Part shown: in pieces, positions 1 to 10,402 of the stretch
Layout of the letters: every line of letters begins with the position of its first letter
Position numbering within the stretch: the first letter of the stretch is position 1
NCBI GenBank assembly: GCA_009746045.1
Contig: RPFO01000213.1
Coordinates: 10,076,858 to 10,140,857 of the forward strand
Direction: 5' to 3'
Length of the DNA stretch: 64,000 nucleotides
DNA from: Mesostigma viride
Taxonomy: Eukaryota > Streptophyta > Mesostigmatophyceae > Mesostigmatales > Mesostigmataceae
Program-made: the position numbers and the translations under genes
The notes under the pieces: model-generated
What the model saw: only the letters and a program-made list of their open reading frames with translations
Database searches by the model: none
Told to the model about the DNA's origin: nothing

Positions 1-245
1 GCCCTCCAGCGGGCGGGCGCGATCCTGCTGGCACTGCTCCAGGGCGGCGTGGAGGCTGCGCGGCTCACAGCAGCACAGACGGGGTCGGCGGCCGCGAGGG
101 GCATCCGCAACGTAGCCACGAACATCAAGGGGTACAAGGTCACGCAGGAGCACCTGGAGAGCTTGCCGGCGCTCACCGACACCCGCAAGGTCACGCGCGT
201 GCACGTGATCCAGCCGGGTGACACGCTGTGGTCGCTCTCCAAGAG
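1..245 (+). CDS. LysM-domain protein, exon 1 (5' partial)
   Basis: The frame is open from base 1. It encodes a hydrophobic/Ala-rich stretch (codons 5-20, possibly the end of a membrane or signal segment), a linker, and then the first half of a LysM carbohydrate-binding motif: VHVIQPGDTLWSLSKR, with GDTLW at codons 73-77. LysM modules bind N-acetylglucosamine polymers or peptidoglycan. The exon ends AAG-AG before GTGGGT at 246. Joining it to 2057 completes codon 82 and a full LysM, which is strong evidence for the splice. A 60-bp tandem copy of the exon end provides a second in-frame donor after 305. The true start lies outside the window. The LysM call is firm; cellular location and ligand are not visible. 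Confidence 0.8.
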
Positions 246-1260
246 GTGGGTCGGCTTTTGGTTGTCTCAATTGTTTCATGAGCCGCTGTGGTCGCTCTCT
301 AAGAGGTGGGTCGGCTTCCAGTTGGTTCATTTGTTTTATGAGCTTTTCAAGAGGCGTCCAAGCGGTGGGTCTTTGCGTCCTGTTTGTTTGTCCACTTGGG
401 TGGGGCGCCCTCCATTTGGTTCTGTTTCCATTTTGTCTCATGTGTGCATGTCTCCATGAGGTGGGTCGCCTGCCACTTGGGTCTTTGCTTCATGTCCAGG
501 AGGTGGATTATTTTTTGCTAGTCCAATAGGTGGGTCTTTGTGTCCTGTTTGTCCACTTGAGCAAGTCTGCTACATGGGTATTTGCCCACATGTCTTATGT
601 TTTTGTGTCTCCAAGTGGTGAGTTGTCGTGCTGCGTTCCCAGGGGGTGGGCTCCTTTTCCGCGTGTCAAGAAAAATTGGGTGTTTTTCCAGGTGTTGCAC
701 CCGTGTTTTTTCTACGTATGCTAATCGCCGTAGCTTCTCTTACACATTCACATGTCCAGGTGGGCCTTTGTCCTACGTGTCGTATCTTTTCCCATGCCCA
801 AGAGTTGGGCCTTTTCTTCCACTTGCCTCATTTTTTTTTATGTCTCCAAGAGGCGGGTCTTTGTTCCACGCCTCCTGTTTCTTTTACTTGATCAAGTGGC
901 AGTGCTTTTCCCACTCTGTGAACTCGCCCACTTGTTCGCTTGTCCCTTGTACGGAAGAGGTGGGTCTGTTGCCCACACATCTTTCCATCATAGCTGAACT
1001 TGTAACGCATACACCCGCCGCCCCAGCCAAGTGGACAGTAATTTTCAGTCCAGTTCAGTTTAGTTCAGTTCAGTTCGATGCTTCCACGGTTAGGTCCATG
1101 GGTCCAACATTTTCCCCACGGGTAGGTCCGTGAGTTCATGAATCGGCGCATCCGCGCGTCCACGTGGCAATCAAGCGTAATGCGTCTTTTTCATCCTGTC
1201 GCTGTGTCTTGAAGAGGTGGGTTGTTGTCCAATCGTTCAAGCGGTGGGTCCTCCCTGTGC
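246..1260 (+). repeat. Intronic degenerate repeat of splice-donor-like units
   Basis: This first part of the LysM gene intron is made of diverged units centred on AAGAGGTGGGTC. Copies lie near 241, 301, 360, 455, 525, 848, 953, 1211 and 1239, with weaker ones between, separated by T-rich stretches such as CTTTGTGTCCTGTTTGTCCAC. The first two units are a 60-bp direct repeat that includes the last coding bases of exon 1. The intron appears to have grown by tandem duplication of its own 5' splice junction. Confidence 0.7.
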
Positions 1261-1479
1261 GTGGCGCATGTGAAGCGCTTTGTGGGACTTTGTGTCCTTT
1301 GTGGGATCTTGTGACTAAGGAACCCCCTTAGCTGTCCCCCAAGTCTAGATTATTTTTTTTCCCCTCACTGTCTTGGAGTGGATGGCTGGCTCACAGGCTT
1401 TTAAGAATTGGTTTCTAAGCATTCTTTGTGCTGTTTCTTGTGGGGGTGACTGGATGGGTGCATGCTTGCACGTGTCTTT

Positions 1480-1925
1480 GTGGGTGGGTGGGTGGGTGGG
1501 TGGGTGGGTGGGTGGGTGGGTGGGTGGGTGGGTGGGTGGGTGGGTGGGTGGGTGGGTGGGTGGGTGGGTGGGTGGGTGGGCGGGCGGGCGGGCGGGCGGG
1601 CGGCGGGCGGGCGGGCGGCGCGGGCGGGCGGGCGGGCGGGCGGCGGGCGGGCGGGCGGGCGGGCGGGCGGGCGGGCGGGCGGGCGGGCGGGCGGCGGGCG
1701 GGCGGGCGGCGGGCGGGCGGGCGGGCGGGCGGGCGGCGGGCGGGCGGGCGGGCGGGCGGGCGGGCGGCGGGCGGGCGGGCGGGCGGGCGGCGGGCGGGCG
1801 GGCGGGCGGGCGGGCGGGCGGCGGGCGGGCGGGCGGGCGGGTGGGTGGGTGGGTGGGTGGGTGGGTGGGTGGGTGGGTGGGTGGGTGGGTGGGTGGGTGG
1901 GTGGGTGGGTGGGTGGGTGGGTTGG
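1480..1925 (+). repeat. GGTG/GGCG tetranucleotide array in intron
   Basis: A continuous tetranucleotide array: (GGTG)n to about 1579, a GGCG-rich centre with occasional 3-bp steps (about 1580-1840), then (GGTG)n again to about 1922. It lies in the LysM intron. It opens long spurious frames (GGWVGGWVGG and Pro/Arg-rich on the other strand) that are not genes. 1926-2056 is ordinary intron sequence. Confidence 0.95.
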
Positions 1926-2056
1926 CGGGCCTCCTTGATGGTTGTAGCTTGCAGTTGCATCTCGAGGGAAGAGGGCTTTGCCAGATCTTTACTTAGGCCT
2001 TTCACTTAATCCTTATTTCTTGGTTTGTCCTGCCATGATATTTGACGTCTGTCCAG

Positions 2057-2186
2057 GTACCTGGGTGCCCCCAGGGAGTACCCAGAGATCCAGAAGCAGA
2101 ACCCTGTCACGTGCGCGTTCCCCACCAGGTTGATGCCGGGGACGGAAATCGCCGTTCCAGAGCCCAAGGAGGAGGCTTCGAGCTAA
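2057..2186 (+). CDS. LysM-domain protein, last exon
   Basis: The acceptor is GTCCAG ending at 2056. The first base completes the codon begun in exon 1, and 42 further codons run to TAA at 2184-2186. The residues include YLGAPREYPEIQKQNP and the closing LMPGTEIAVP, which match the second half of a LysM (the N in the second helix and the closing G-x-x-I-x-V-P strand). The protein therefore ends shortly after its LysM, with an acidic/basic tail. The stop lies inside a short tandem repeat (AAGGAGGAGGCTTCGAGCT and variants, about 2165-2230), so the C-terminal residues and the early 3' UTR are repeat-derived. Confidence 0.8.
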
Positions 2187-2823
2187 GGAGGAGGCTTTGA
2201 GCTCAGGAGGATGTCTCGAGCTAAGGAGGTTTTTAGCCTCGACCTTTGCTCGAGCGGCTGCACCGTACCCTCAAAACCGAGTGCGCTCCTACGGCTTCGC
2301 AATGTTGTCGAGTCCTGTGTTATCGTGAGATGCGTGTGCGGAGACTGCGGTGCCGAAGGAGGCAGCTTTGAGCGAAGTCACTTTTGTACCGCCGAGCCTA
2401 GTTGGTTGGTCATGTGTTATTGTGAGATGTACTTGCAAGGGAAATTTCCCCTCTTGGTTGGCCGCTAGTTATTAAGCTTTCACCGGTACAAAAGCCCCTG
2501 CACGGATTGGGGAGACCTGAAAGCAGCACCGTGTTGAAGAGTTACTCTAGTTGTGTTATTCAGTGATGTCAAAGCGAATGGCTGCATGGAAAGACAGTGG
2601 ATCATGCCATTATCTGATGGTCTGGTCCATGGTCTAGTGTCATGTGGACAAGGTGTCCTTGTACAGGCTGCAAGGAATATATAAAGCAGGCCAATGTTTT
2701 CGGTGAGGCACCTCACCCGATTCTGGGAGGGTGTGTGTGCTCACCTGATATGGAAAGAGTGTCAATCATGTACTACCACGAGTTTGCTAGCCAAGCATTT
2801 TCTTTGAATGACATGCGCGTGTA

Positions 2824-3130
2824 GGGTTCATAATTAATTAATTGATTAATTAATTAGGAACATAACTCCGTTGGGAGTACATGTAGCACATATCCCTGAG
2901 AAGGGGCATATGGCCTTTAATACATTCTGGGCTACTTCCGGCAAGGGTAGGGATGTAAACTACACCTGCTCTTGGTGCACCAAGGGCACCTGCACCACCA
3001 TGATCTCTCAGAGCGCAAGGGGGCCCTGGCATGGGGTGGAAGATCATCATGGCTCATCAGGGTTCATAAAATGAAATTAAATTAAATTATAACATGTCTC
3101 CGTTGGGAGATCATGTTGCACATATTCCTT
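2824..3130 (+). repeat. Two diverged copies of AT-rich tract plus CTCC-GTT-GGGAG hairpin
   Basis: 2824-2897 has TTCATAATTAATT... followed by ACTCCGTTGGGAGT and a sequence reading ACATGTAGCACATATCC. 3061-3130 repeats this with TTCATAAAATGAAATT..., TCTCCGTTGGGAGA and ATGTTGCACATATTCC. The same (TTAA)n-plus-hairpin combination ends the LINE copy at 42598-43282, so these may be old LINE 3' ends. I see no gene in 2187-3215. Confidence 0.5.
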
Positions 3131-3215
3131 GCTGGATGGATGGAGGTGGGCAAAGCCGCGTAATCGAACGAACCTAACTAAGCTATCTAGTCTAGAAAAA
3201 TCCTAGCTAACTACA

Positions 3216-3705
3216 CTATTCAGCAAAACGCCCTTTCCGCTTGGGGGGAGGGGGCTTGCCCACAGGGGCTGGCGTGTGAGCCTGGACAATCTTCTGCCAC
3301 CGCTTCTTGTTCTGCATGGCAGTCCAAAGAAGAGAGAGGGTTCATAAAGTAAGTCACAGTCATGACAGTTATGTATCTTTCTAGCATACAGGCAATCACA
3401 ATGGTGCGCCGGTCCCGAAAAACGACATTGGATCATTGTGCCCTAGACCCTAGGCGTCTTGCCTAGCATGCTTCCCGCATTTGCAAACACGCGGGCGCTT
3501 CCCCACTGGAGGGGGGTCCTTGTCCTCCATAACCTGAGCCCACTTGCCATTGTCCATAATCTTTTTCCAAATCACGGAGAGGCCTAGACCCCCCATGTCC
3601 TATTAAACTAGCTGCTCTTTGAAAGTGCGGGCCTTGCGGCGTCTAGCATTGCTGGTCGCCAGTCCCACGTGAGGAGGTGCCTGCCAGGCTGAGCTGGTCG
3701 CAGCC
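3216..3705 (-). pseudogene. Degenerate coding remnant with two related C-terminal units
   Basis: On the minus strand, 3705-3450 reads through an Arg-rich segment (ARRRKARTFKEQL), two in-frame stops, then VIWKKIMDNGKWAQVMEDKD, PPPVGKRPRVCKCGKHA and a stop at 3450-3452. 3317-3216 reads MQNKKRWQKIVQAHTPAPVG, KPPPPKRKGRFAE and a stop. The two ends align as M-[DQ]-N-x-K-x-W-x-[QK]-[IV] followed by PxPVGKxP, so they are tandem paralogous units. A possible acceptor (CTCCGCAG) precedes 3705. I do not recognise the family; the stops suggest decay. The LINE tail begins 31 bp upstream on this strand. Confidence 0.4.
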
Positions 3706-3736
3706 CTGCGGAGGGCACGTGAGGTGTCTACCTGGT

Positions 3737-3828
3737 TAATTAATTAATTAATTCATTCATTAATTAATTAATTAATTAATTAATTAATTAATTAATTAAT
3801 TAATTAATTAATTAATTAATTAATTAAT
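3737..3828 (-). repeat. (TTAA)n tail of LINE A
   Basis: An almost pure TTAA tetranucleotide run at the 3' end (minus orientation) of the LINE whose coding sequence begins just upstream. A shorter (TTAA)n run ends the LINE copy at 42598-43282, which supports reading it as a LINE tail. Confidence 0.65.
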
Positions 3829-4055
3829 AGACACGTAACTGCGCGTCACGTGAGCATAAGTCCTCAGTGGGAGGGGAACATGGGATGGAAGGGATGGTGT
3901 AAGCTATCTAGGTCCTAGTTACAGGGGTGTGGGCACCGCGGCCCGAATCGCTATGAATGCCATACGCGGTCAACGCGGAGCCGGCCCCACAGACTTGGGG
4001 GTGGTCTCCGTCATCACTACTTGCCATCTATCCTTGCGTACCATCTGCCTCCATA

Positions 4056-5010
4056 TTACAGACAAACCAGGAGGCTGCCCGGGTGTGAGCCCGTCACATC
4101 TAATGTAGCACATGTCCATATGCCGAGTCTATCACGAAAAGTCCACGGGTGGCGGCCCTGCTGCGCGCGGCCTGGGGCACGCCAGGTGAGGACATATCGC
4201 CCAGGCTGGGCGGGCTTGGTGCCAGCTAGTCTATCTGATGTGTCTACCTGATCTGTGCGGGCCAGGTGCCCGGCTAGGTCCAGGCGCCTGTGCCTAATAA
4301 TGTGGGAAACATAGGGCAAATCAGCGTACAGATCCTCATTACTAATGTGCCAACCAAAGGGGATGTTAAGGGCCTTGCGCAGCATCTTGGTGACGTTGCC
4401 GTCGAGTCGTTGCTCCAGCTCCTGCGTCAGTGTCCAGGTCTCGGCGCCGTAGGTCAGGATCGTCAGAATGACGACCTTGAAGAGGTCACGCTTGACGATC
4501 CGGGGTAGGGCGGGGTTGCTCCACCATGGCGGCGGTGGTCATGAAGTTGCGCCCACGCCATTCCGATCCGTGTCGTCAGGTCGTCCTCACAGTCGGAAAG
4601 CCAACTGCCGATCGCAGCTTGAAGCGGCCTGAAGTAGGGTAGTTGACCTCGGTGTCGTCTAAGAGGCGGAGTGTACGTGGGTGGGGGCCCTGCCATGCCG
4701 AGGGCCAGGGCCTCCGTTTTGGGGCTGATTTCTAGACCAACCGCCCGAGCCTCGAGCGCCAGGCAGTCCAGCCAAAGTTGGGCAGACTCCGGCTTCTCGA
4801 TGAGCGTGATGTCGTCGGCATAAATGAGGTCAGCTAGTAAATTCTGCTTGTTAGTCGGCCCCCCTTCTCCAAGCTCGTTCGTGATCGCTAGGCCAGGGGC
4901 ACGGCCTGCAATGCTAGCAAAGCGAGCACGTGCCTGGCGCATAACATAATCCACTACAATAATAAACAGGTACGGCGACAGGACGCAACCCTGCCAGACG
5001 CCGGTCTGCA
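4056..5010 (-). pseudogene. LINE A: RT palm/thumb and C-terminal region
   Basis: The sequence reads TGVWQGCVLSPYLFIIVVDY (RT motif with the QGxxLSPxLF signature), then LLADLIYADDITLIEKPES with the catalytic YADD, then LEISPKTEALALG. After further frame changes comes the typical post-RT segment RRRLDLAGHLAR near 4290. The fragment starts at the right edge of the 8-bp target duplication GTGGGCAT (5011-5018). Frameshifts occur between about 4390 and 4470. 3829-4055 holds LINE 3' UTR-like sequence without an open frame. Confidence 0.75.
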
Positions 5011-5018
5011 GTGGGCAT

Positions 5019-6422
5019 CAGTGCTTCTGCTAACGGGACTATTTCGTCAACCGGTTGACGAATTTTGAAAATAGTAGTAAAATAGTCAACCATTTCGGGC
5101 AATTCGTCAACCACATTCGTCAACCAACTCGGCAATTGGTCAACCAATTGACGAATATGTTCTGAAGTTCGTCAACCGGTTTGACGAAATGTTTAGGGTA
5201 TTCGTCAACCACCCAAGTCCTGAAGGCCAGACCTAAGGTCCAGCGGCGCGGCGTCAGGCCGTCAGCCCGTACCATCTGAATCCTAGGTACGCTGCAGTTG
5301 GAGTTGGTTTGGAAAGACAGTACGTCAGTACGGTTCAGGACAATGCTCGGGTACCAAAACTGAAGACGAGCAAGGCAGGACTTGAGCCGACCAGGGCATG
5401 AAAAAATTATTACCTGTAATCACCCTGGTGTTTGGTGGGCAATCATGGTATTAATTACGTGACGACCTCAGGCCGTCTGGCGACTTCATGTGCGATAAAA
5501 TATTGCATGCGAAATTGTTTCGATAATGGCGGCGGCGATGTTTAGGTAGTGTTGCATGAGCTAGAGAATGTCGAAGAAAAACGGGTTGGCAGGTTTCAAG
5601 ACTAGCACCTTAGATGCTCTGTTAATTTAAGATTAAGCAAGCTGGAGAAATTGTAGAAACGGAAAATATCGTCGACCTAGGCCGCAGTTTAGATGAAAAG
5701 GAGGGCAGGCAGGGTCGCGACAAACGCAAGAGAGTAGAGCGTGAGGAAGAGGATGGGTCTAATGCGCAGGAAGAGGAAGATGGCGGCCAGTCAGCATCAT
5801 CTGACAGCGCCTCAAACTCTGGCGAGGAGGAATCTGGCGAGGAGGAATCTGGCGAGGAGGGGGCCCAGACAGAAAGATGCAAGGCCGGCCGATGATGACG
5901 GCAGCTCTGAGCCTGCAGGGGAGAAGAAGGGGAAGAAGAAGGGCAAGAGAAAGCCAGCAGCGAAAAGGCAGAGACAGGAGTACAACCAGTGGACAGGCGC
6001 GCGCAGCGCGCAGGGTGCAGGGCCAAGCTCGGACAAAACTGTGCCAGTAGTGCCTGTTGATAGCAGCGAGGAGGATGTAATGCTTGTTTAATGGCCTCGT
6101 GCTGTGCACACTTGACTCAGGCCTAGCTGTGAACGATACTAGTAATTATTCTGTAGTTTATGCAGTTGTCAACAACCACTATGTGATATTATGTTTTATC
6201 CACATGCATTACATGCGTGTGTGAGGCGTGAGCGACCTTAAGTTAATTATGAAGAAATAAAGCTTCCTCCTCCCCCTCCCCCCCCCAGGGTTGACGAAGC
6301 GCCAAGGCAAATAGTCAACCAGTTTGACGAATTGTTGAGGCAAATAGTCAACCATTTGACGAAGTGCCGAGGCAAATAGTCAACAAGTTGACGAATGACG
6401 AAAACCCTTAGCAGAAGCACTG
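5019..6422. mobile_element. hAT-like non-autonomous DNA transposon
   Basis: The ends are inverted repeats: CAGTGCTTCTGCTAA at 5019 and its complement ending at 6422. Both are flanked by the perfect 8-bp direct repeat GTGGGCAT (5011-5018 and 6423-6430). An 8-bp TSD with 5'-CAGTG termini is the hallmark of the hAT superfamily. Subterminal regions carry many copies of GTCAACC/GGTTGAC with TTGACGAA (5043-5215 and 6290-6400), probable transposase-binding sites. Removing the element and one TSD restores the RT frame of LINE A. No full transposase is present. Confidence 0.85.
5660..6091 (+). pseudogene. Possible remnant of hAT-like transposase C-terminal tail
   Basis: An open stretch after a stop near 5655 encodes an acidic/Ser run (GEEESGEEESGEEG, about 5820-5865). 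After a likely slip in the G-run near 5860-5870, a basic segment follows (GEKKGKKKGKRKPAAKRQRQ), ending SSEEDVMLV before TAA at 6089-6091. Charged low-complexity tails like this occur in many nuclear proteins, so assignment to a transposase rests only on position inside the element. Confidence 0.3.
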
Positions 6423-6430
6423 GTGGGCAT

Positions 6431-7880
6431 GGCGGCCGGGTAAAGCCGTGTTGAGTGCGCACCGAAGTGGCCGACCCCTCATACAGCGTGCGGATGACGG
6501 TAATTAATCAGGGGAGTGGGGACGCGAGCGCGAGCAAGTACAGCCCATAGAGCGTCCCAGAGGACAGAATCAAAAGCCTTGATGAAGTCGACGAAGATCA
6601 GGATGGCGGGAAACTCACCATGCAGGTTGCAGGAGAGCGATTTCCTCGAAGAGGCGACGCGCGACGAAGATGGCCATGACGGTGTTGCGCCCAGGACGAA
6701 AGCCCATTTCACTTTCCCCTAGGTGACGGTCGAGAGCAGAACGAAGGCGGTTGAGGATCATGCAAATGAACAACTTGAGTGCGGCGCTCTGGATGCAGAC
6801 TCCTCGGTAGTTGGCGGGGTCGTCAGGGGAACCTTTGTTTTTGTACAGCATAATACGGTAGCTGTGCTGCCACCGTCATGCAGGAATCGGCGGTGCGTCG
6901 GCAAGCAGGTTCCGGTTGCAGACGTCAAGCAGGAACCCCGTGAGCGCCGTCAGCTTAATCACCGGGGCGGGGAGCTGGTCAGGTCCAACGGCGGCGTAGT
7001 AGAAGCGGAGTTGCTTGGCGCGGCGGTGCTCAGCTCGAGCTCGGTGAACGGCGGTAGCTCGTTGGGGTCGGCCATGCAGGGGTTCCGTCAGGGCTGGGTA
7101 CGTGTAGTCCTGCTCAGCGGCGGGCGGCGTGGGCGGCGCAGGGACGTCCGCAGGCGCTACTGGCCAGCACTGCGCGCGGCCGCCAGAGGGCCATGCAAGC
7201 GGCGGAGGCGGCGGGGGGGCGCCGAGCAGCCGGGACTGGGAGGAATACCACTGGTCAAGCTGCTGCTGCGGTGAGCCGGAGAGCGTCCACGGCGCCGGCT
7301 GCGCGCCGCCGGCGGGCCGTTGGCGGCGTGGCGCAGGCGGGTCCAGGCGTACTTGCCGTGCTGGTCCTTGAGGTAGGCGAAGTACTCGCGGACATGGAGG
7401 TCCTCCTGCTCCTTGGTCGCCTGCCGGATGGCCGAGTGGTAATCCGCTTTGAGGCTGGCGTAGCGGGCGGGGTCGCGGTAATGTCGCGCAGGGCTTGCCG
7501 GGCCTGGATGACGGCGGGGAGCCGGTGCAGGCTGGTGAAGCGGGGCGGGCGGCGGGGGGGCAGCAGGGCCCCGGCCGCGGGCAGCTTGCCAGCGAGGTGC
7601 CGAAGGGCCGATGCCGGGCCGGCAGCGAACAGCTGGGCGTGGCTGGCCGGGATGTCCAGCGCGTCGACGAACGCCTCTGCCGCGCGCTTGTGGGCGCGTT
7701 TTTCAGGGAAGTCCTCCAGAGCGTCGTCAGATTTCTCAAGCAACTGTAGTACGTGCGCAAATCAGGTGGTGCCACGTGCTTACGAAAGGCCGGGCGAGGG
7801 GAATCGCAGGCGGATGCGGGCGGTGACGATGCGATGATCGGAGCTAGCGCACCAGGGGGATCACGTGCGAGCGAGCAGCT
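6431..7880 (-). pseudogene. LINE A: end of endonuclease, linker and RT fingers/palm
   Basis: Reading from 7880 down: SSDHRIVTARIRLRF (C-terminal endonuclease motif), an Ala/Arg-rich linker with SLKADYHSAIRQATKEQED near 7420 and YFAYLKDQHGKYAWTRLR near 7360, then VGPDQLPAPVIKL near 6970. RT motifs follow: LYKNKGSPDDPANYRGVCI (6790-6850), SEMGFRPGRNTVMA (about 6690-6720) and FVDFIKAFDSVLW (6560-6600). There is a TGA between the PIPA and RWQH segments near 6884, a frameshift near 6640, and a 4-bp TTAA-like insertion near 6505. Position and order are those of a LINE EN-RT protein. Confidence 0.75.
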
Positions 7881-7998
7881 ATACCCCAGGCACACCTGGA
7901 TTTGTACTACAGCACAAGTACAAATTGATTTTTTTCAACTTTGTTATTTTGTACCTCTCTTAGGTCCAAAGGTAGGAGGTAAGTGTCTCATCATGTTT

Positions 7999-8340
7999 TG
8001 ACACCGTTGCACCGTTGCACCGTTGCACCGTTGCACCATAAAACTACCATTTTATGATTTTGTATGGTGTCATGAGGTAACATAACGTCCAATACTAATG
8101 TTATAATGTCCACAAGCACTGCCTAAAGTGGGGTGCCACTGTGCCACCGTTGCACCGTTGCACCGTTGCACCGTTGCACCATAAAACTACCATTTTATGA
8201 TTTTGTATGGTGTCACGAGGTAACATAACGTCCAATACTAATGTTATATTGCCCACAAGCACTGCCCAACGTGGGATGCCACTGTGCCACCGTGCCACCG
8301 TGCCACCGTGCCACCGTGCCACCGTGCCACCGTGCCATGT
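7999..8340 (+). repeat. CACCGTTG and GTGCCACC octamer arrays in ~160-bp units
   Basis: Runs of CACCGTTG (about 8007-8036 and 8142-8177) and of GTGCCACC (8284-8335) are embedded in a larger unit of about 160 bp, containing ACCATAAAACTACCATTTTA and a TGGTGTCATGAGGTAACATA segment. The unit is present about twice. The complementary octamer (CGGTGCAA) occupies the other end of element B. Confidence 0.85.
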
Positions 8341-8509
8341 CTTGACACACACATTAATCCGAAAACCCATTTTCTTCCCCTGGAAATTATTTGGAGAAGG
8401 AATAATGGTCAGTTTGACCTCAAATTTGGCACCAAGGTTCCTTATCAGATATCTTATGATGCCATGTGGTCAAAAAAAATTTTGGGAGTCGGCAGCATGG
8501 TAACATGGT

Positions 8510-9830
8510 GACATTTGCTAGCAAAGAATACCGTATTTTCAGCACTTTCTGGCATGTACGCATATATAAAGACTCCAAATGAACTCAGTTGGGCCTGGGA
8601 CTTTGCACATGTTCTAAACACATCCCATGCAGCATGCCCACAAAGTTGCAGGCTGGTTGGATGACAAATAGGTGACAAATGCTAGCATAAATACCCCCAA
8701 AATGCAGTTTTTCATGGTTTTTCAAGGGTTTTATCACACATATGCATACATAATGACTCCAAATGAACTCAGTTGGGCCTGGGACTTTGCACATGTTCTA
8801 AACACATCCCATGCAGCATGCCCACAAAGTTGCAGGCTGGTTGGATGACAAATAGGTGACTGATGGTAGCATAAATACCCCCAAAATGCAGTTTTTCATG
8901 GTTTTTCAAGGGTTTTATCACACATATGCATACATAATGACTCCAAATGAACTCAGTTGGGCCTGGGACTTTGCACATGCTCTAAACACATCCCATGCAG
9001 CATGCCTACAAAGTTGCAGGCTGGTTGGATGACAAATAGGTGACAAATGCTAGCATAAATACCCCAAGAATGCAGTTTTTCATGGTTTTTCAAGGGTTTT
9101 ATCACACATATGCATACATAATGACACCAATAGAGCTCAGTTGGAGCTGGAACTTTGCACATGTTCTAAACACATCCCATGCAGCATGCCCACAAAGTTT
9201 CAGGCTGGTTGGATGACTCATAGGTGACAAATGCTAGCATAAATACCCCCAAATGCAGTTTTTCATGGTTTTTCAAGGGTTTTATCACACATATGCATAC
9301 ATAATGACTCCAAATGAACTCAGTTGGAGCTGGGACTTTGCACATGTTCTAAACACATCCCATGCAGCATGCCCACAAAGTTGCAGGCTGGTTGGATGAC
9401 AAATAGGTGACAAATGCTAGCATAAATACCCCAAGAATGCAGTTTTTCTTGGTTTTCCAAGGGTTTTATCACACATATGCATACATAATGACACCAATAG
9501 AGCTCAGTTGGAGCTGGAACTTTGCACATGTTCTAAACACATCCCATGCAGCATGCCCACAAAGTTGCAGGCTGGTTGGATGACAAAATGGTGACTGATG
9601 GTAGCGAACCCCCCCCCAAATGCAGTTTTTCTTGGTTTTCCAAGGTTTCCAACACATGGGTGCCTATATCAATGAACTCAGTCAAGCCTAGAAATTTGCA
9701 CAGCTCATAAAAACATCTATGTTAACTGCCCACAAGAAATTCAGACTGTTTGCATGACAAATAGGTGACAGATGCTAGCAAACATAGCACAAAAATGGCA
9801 GTTCCTAGTAATTGTTTTTCGTGGGTTTCA
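8510..9830 (+). repeat. ~184-bp tandem satellite
   Basis: About six near-identical copies with starts at about 184-bp steps (for example 8585, 8769, 8953, 9137, 9320), then decayed copies to 9830. Each contains GTGACAAATGCTAGCATAAA, an AAAATGCAGTTTTTC tract and GGGACTTTGCACATG. Short frames in the array are repeat artefacts. Confidence 0.9.
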
Positions 9831-10020
9831 TCCCATAGTTGAATGTCAACCATTCCAGTTTGGGATATATAGTCAGGTTCCCAACAACACATCTAGATGA
9901 TATATTATGTGATATTGCAGGAAGGCAGACTTAGGGGCACACGCCCATGATACAACGTCAACATGTACATCAACAACACACACGTAACTTAGCTAATCAT
10001 CATAATAAAAAGCACACCTT

Positions 10021-10402
<382 letters not shown>

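Noticed and set aside
1373-2009. Long Gly/Val/Trp/Arg or Pro/His/Thr open frames over the GGTG/GGCG array
   Set aside because: They exist in several frames on both strands because the 4-bp unit contains no stop. They are repeat artefacts inside an intron.
8585-9657. CRISPR-like array or tandem small genes
   Set aside because: The 184-bp units are contiguous without unique spacers, and the short minus frames are the same repeat translated. It is a satellite.
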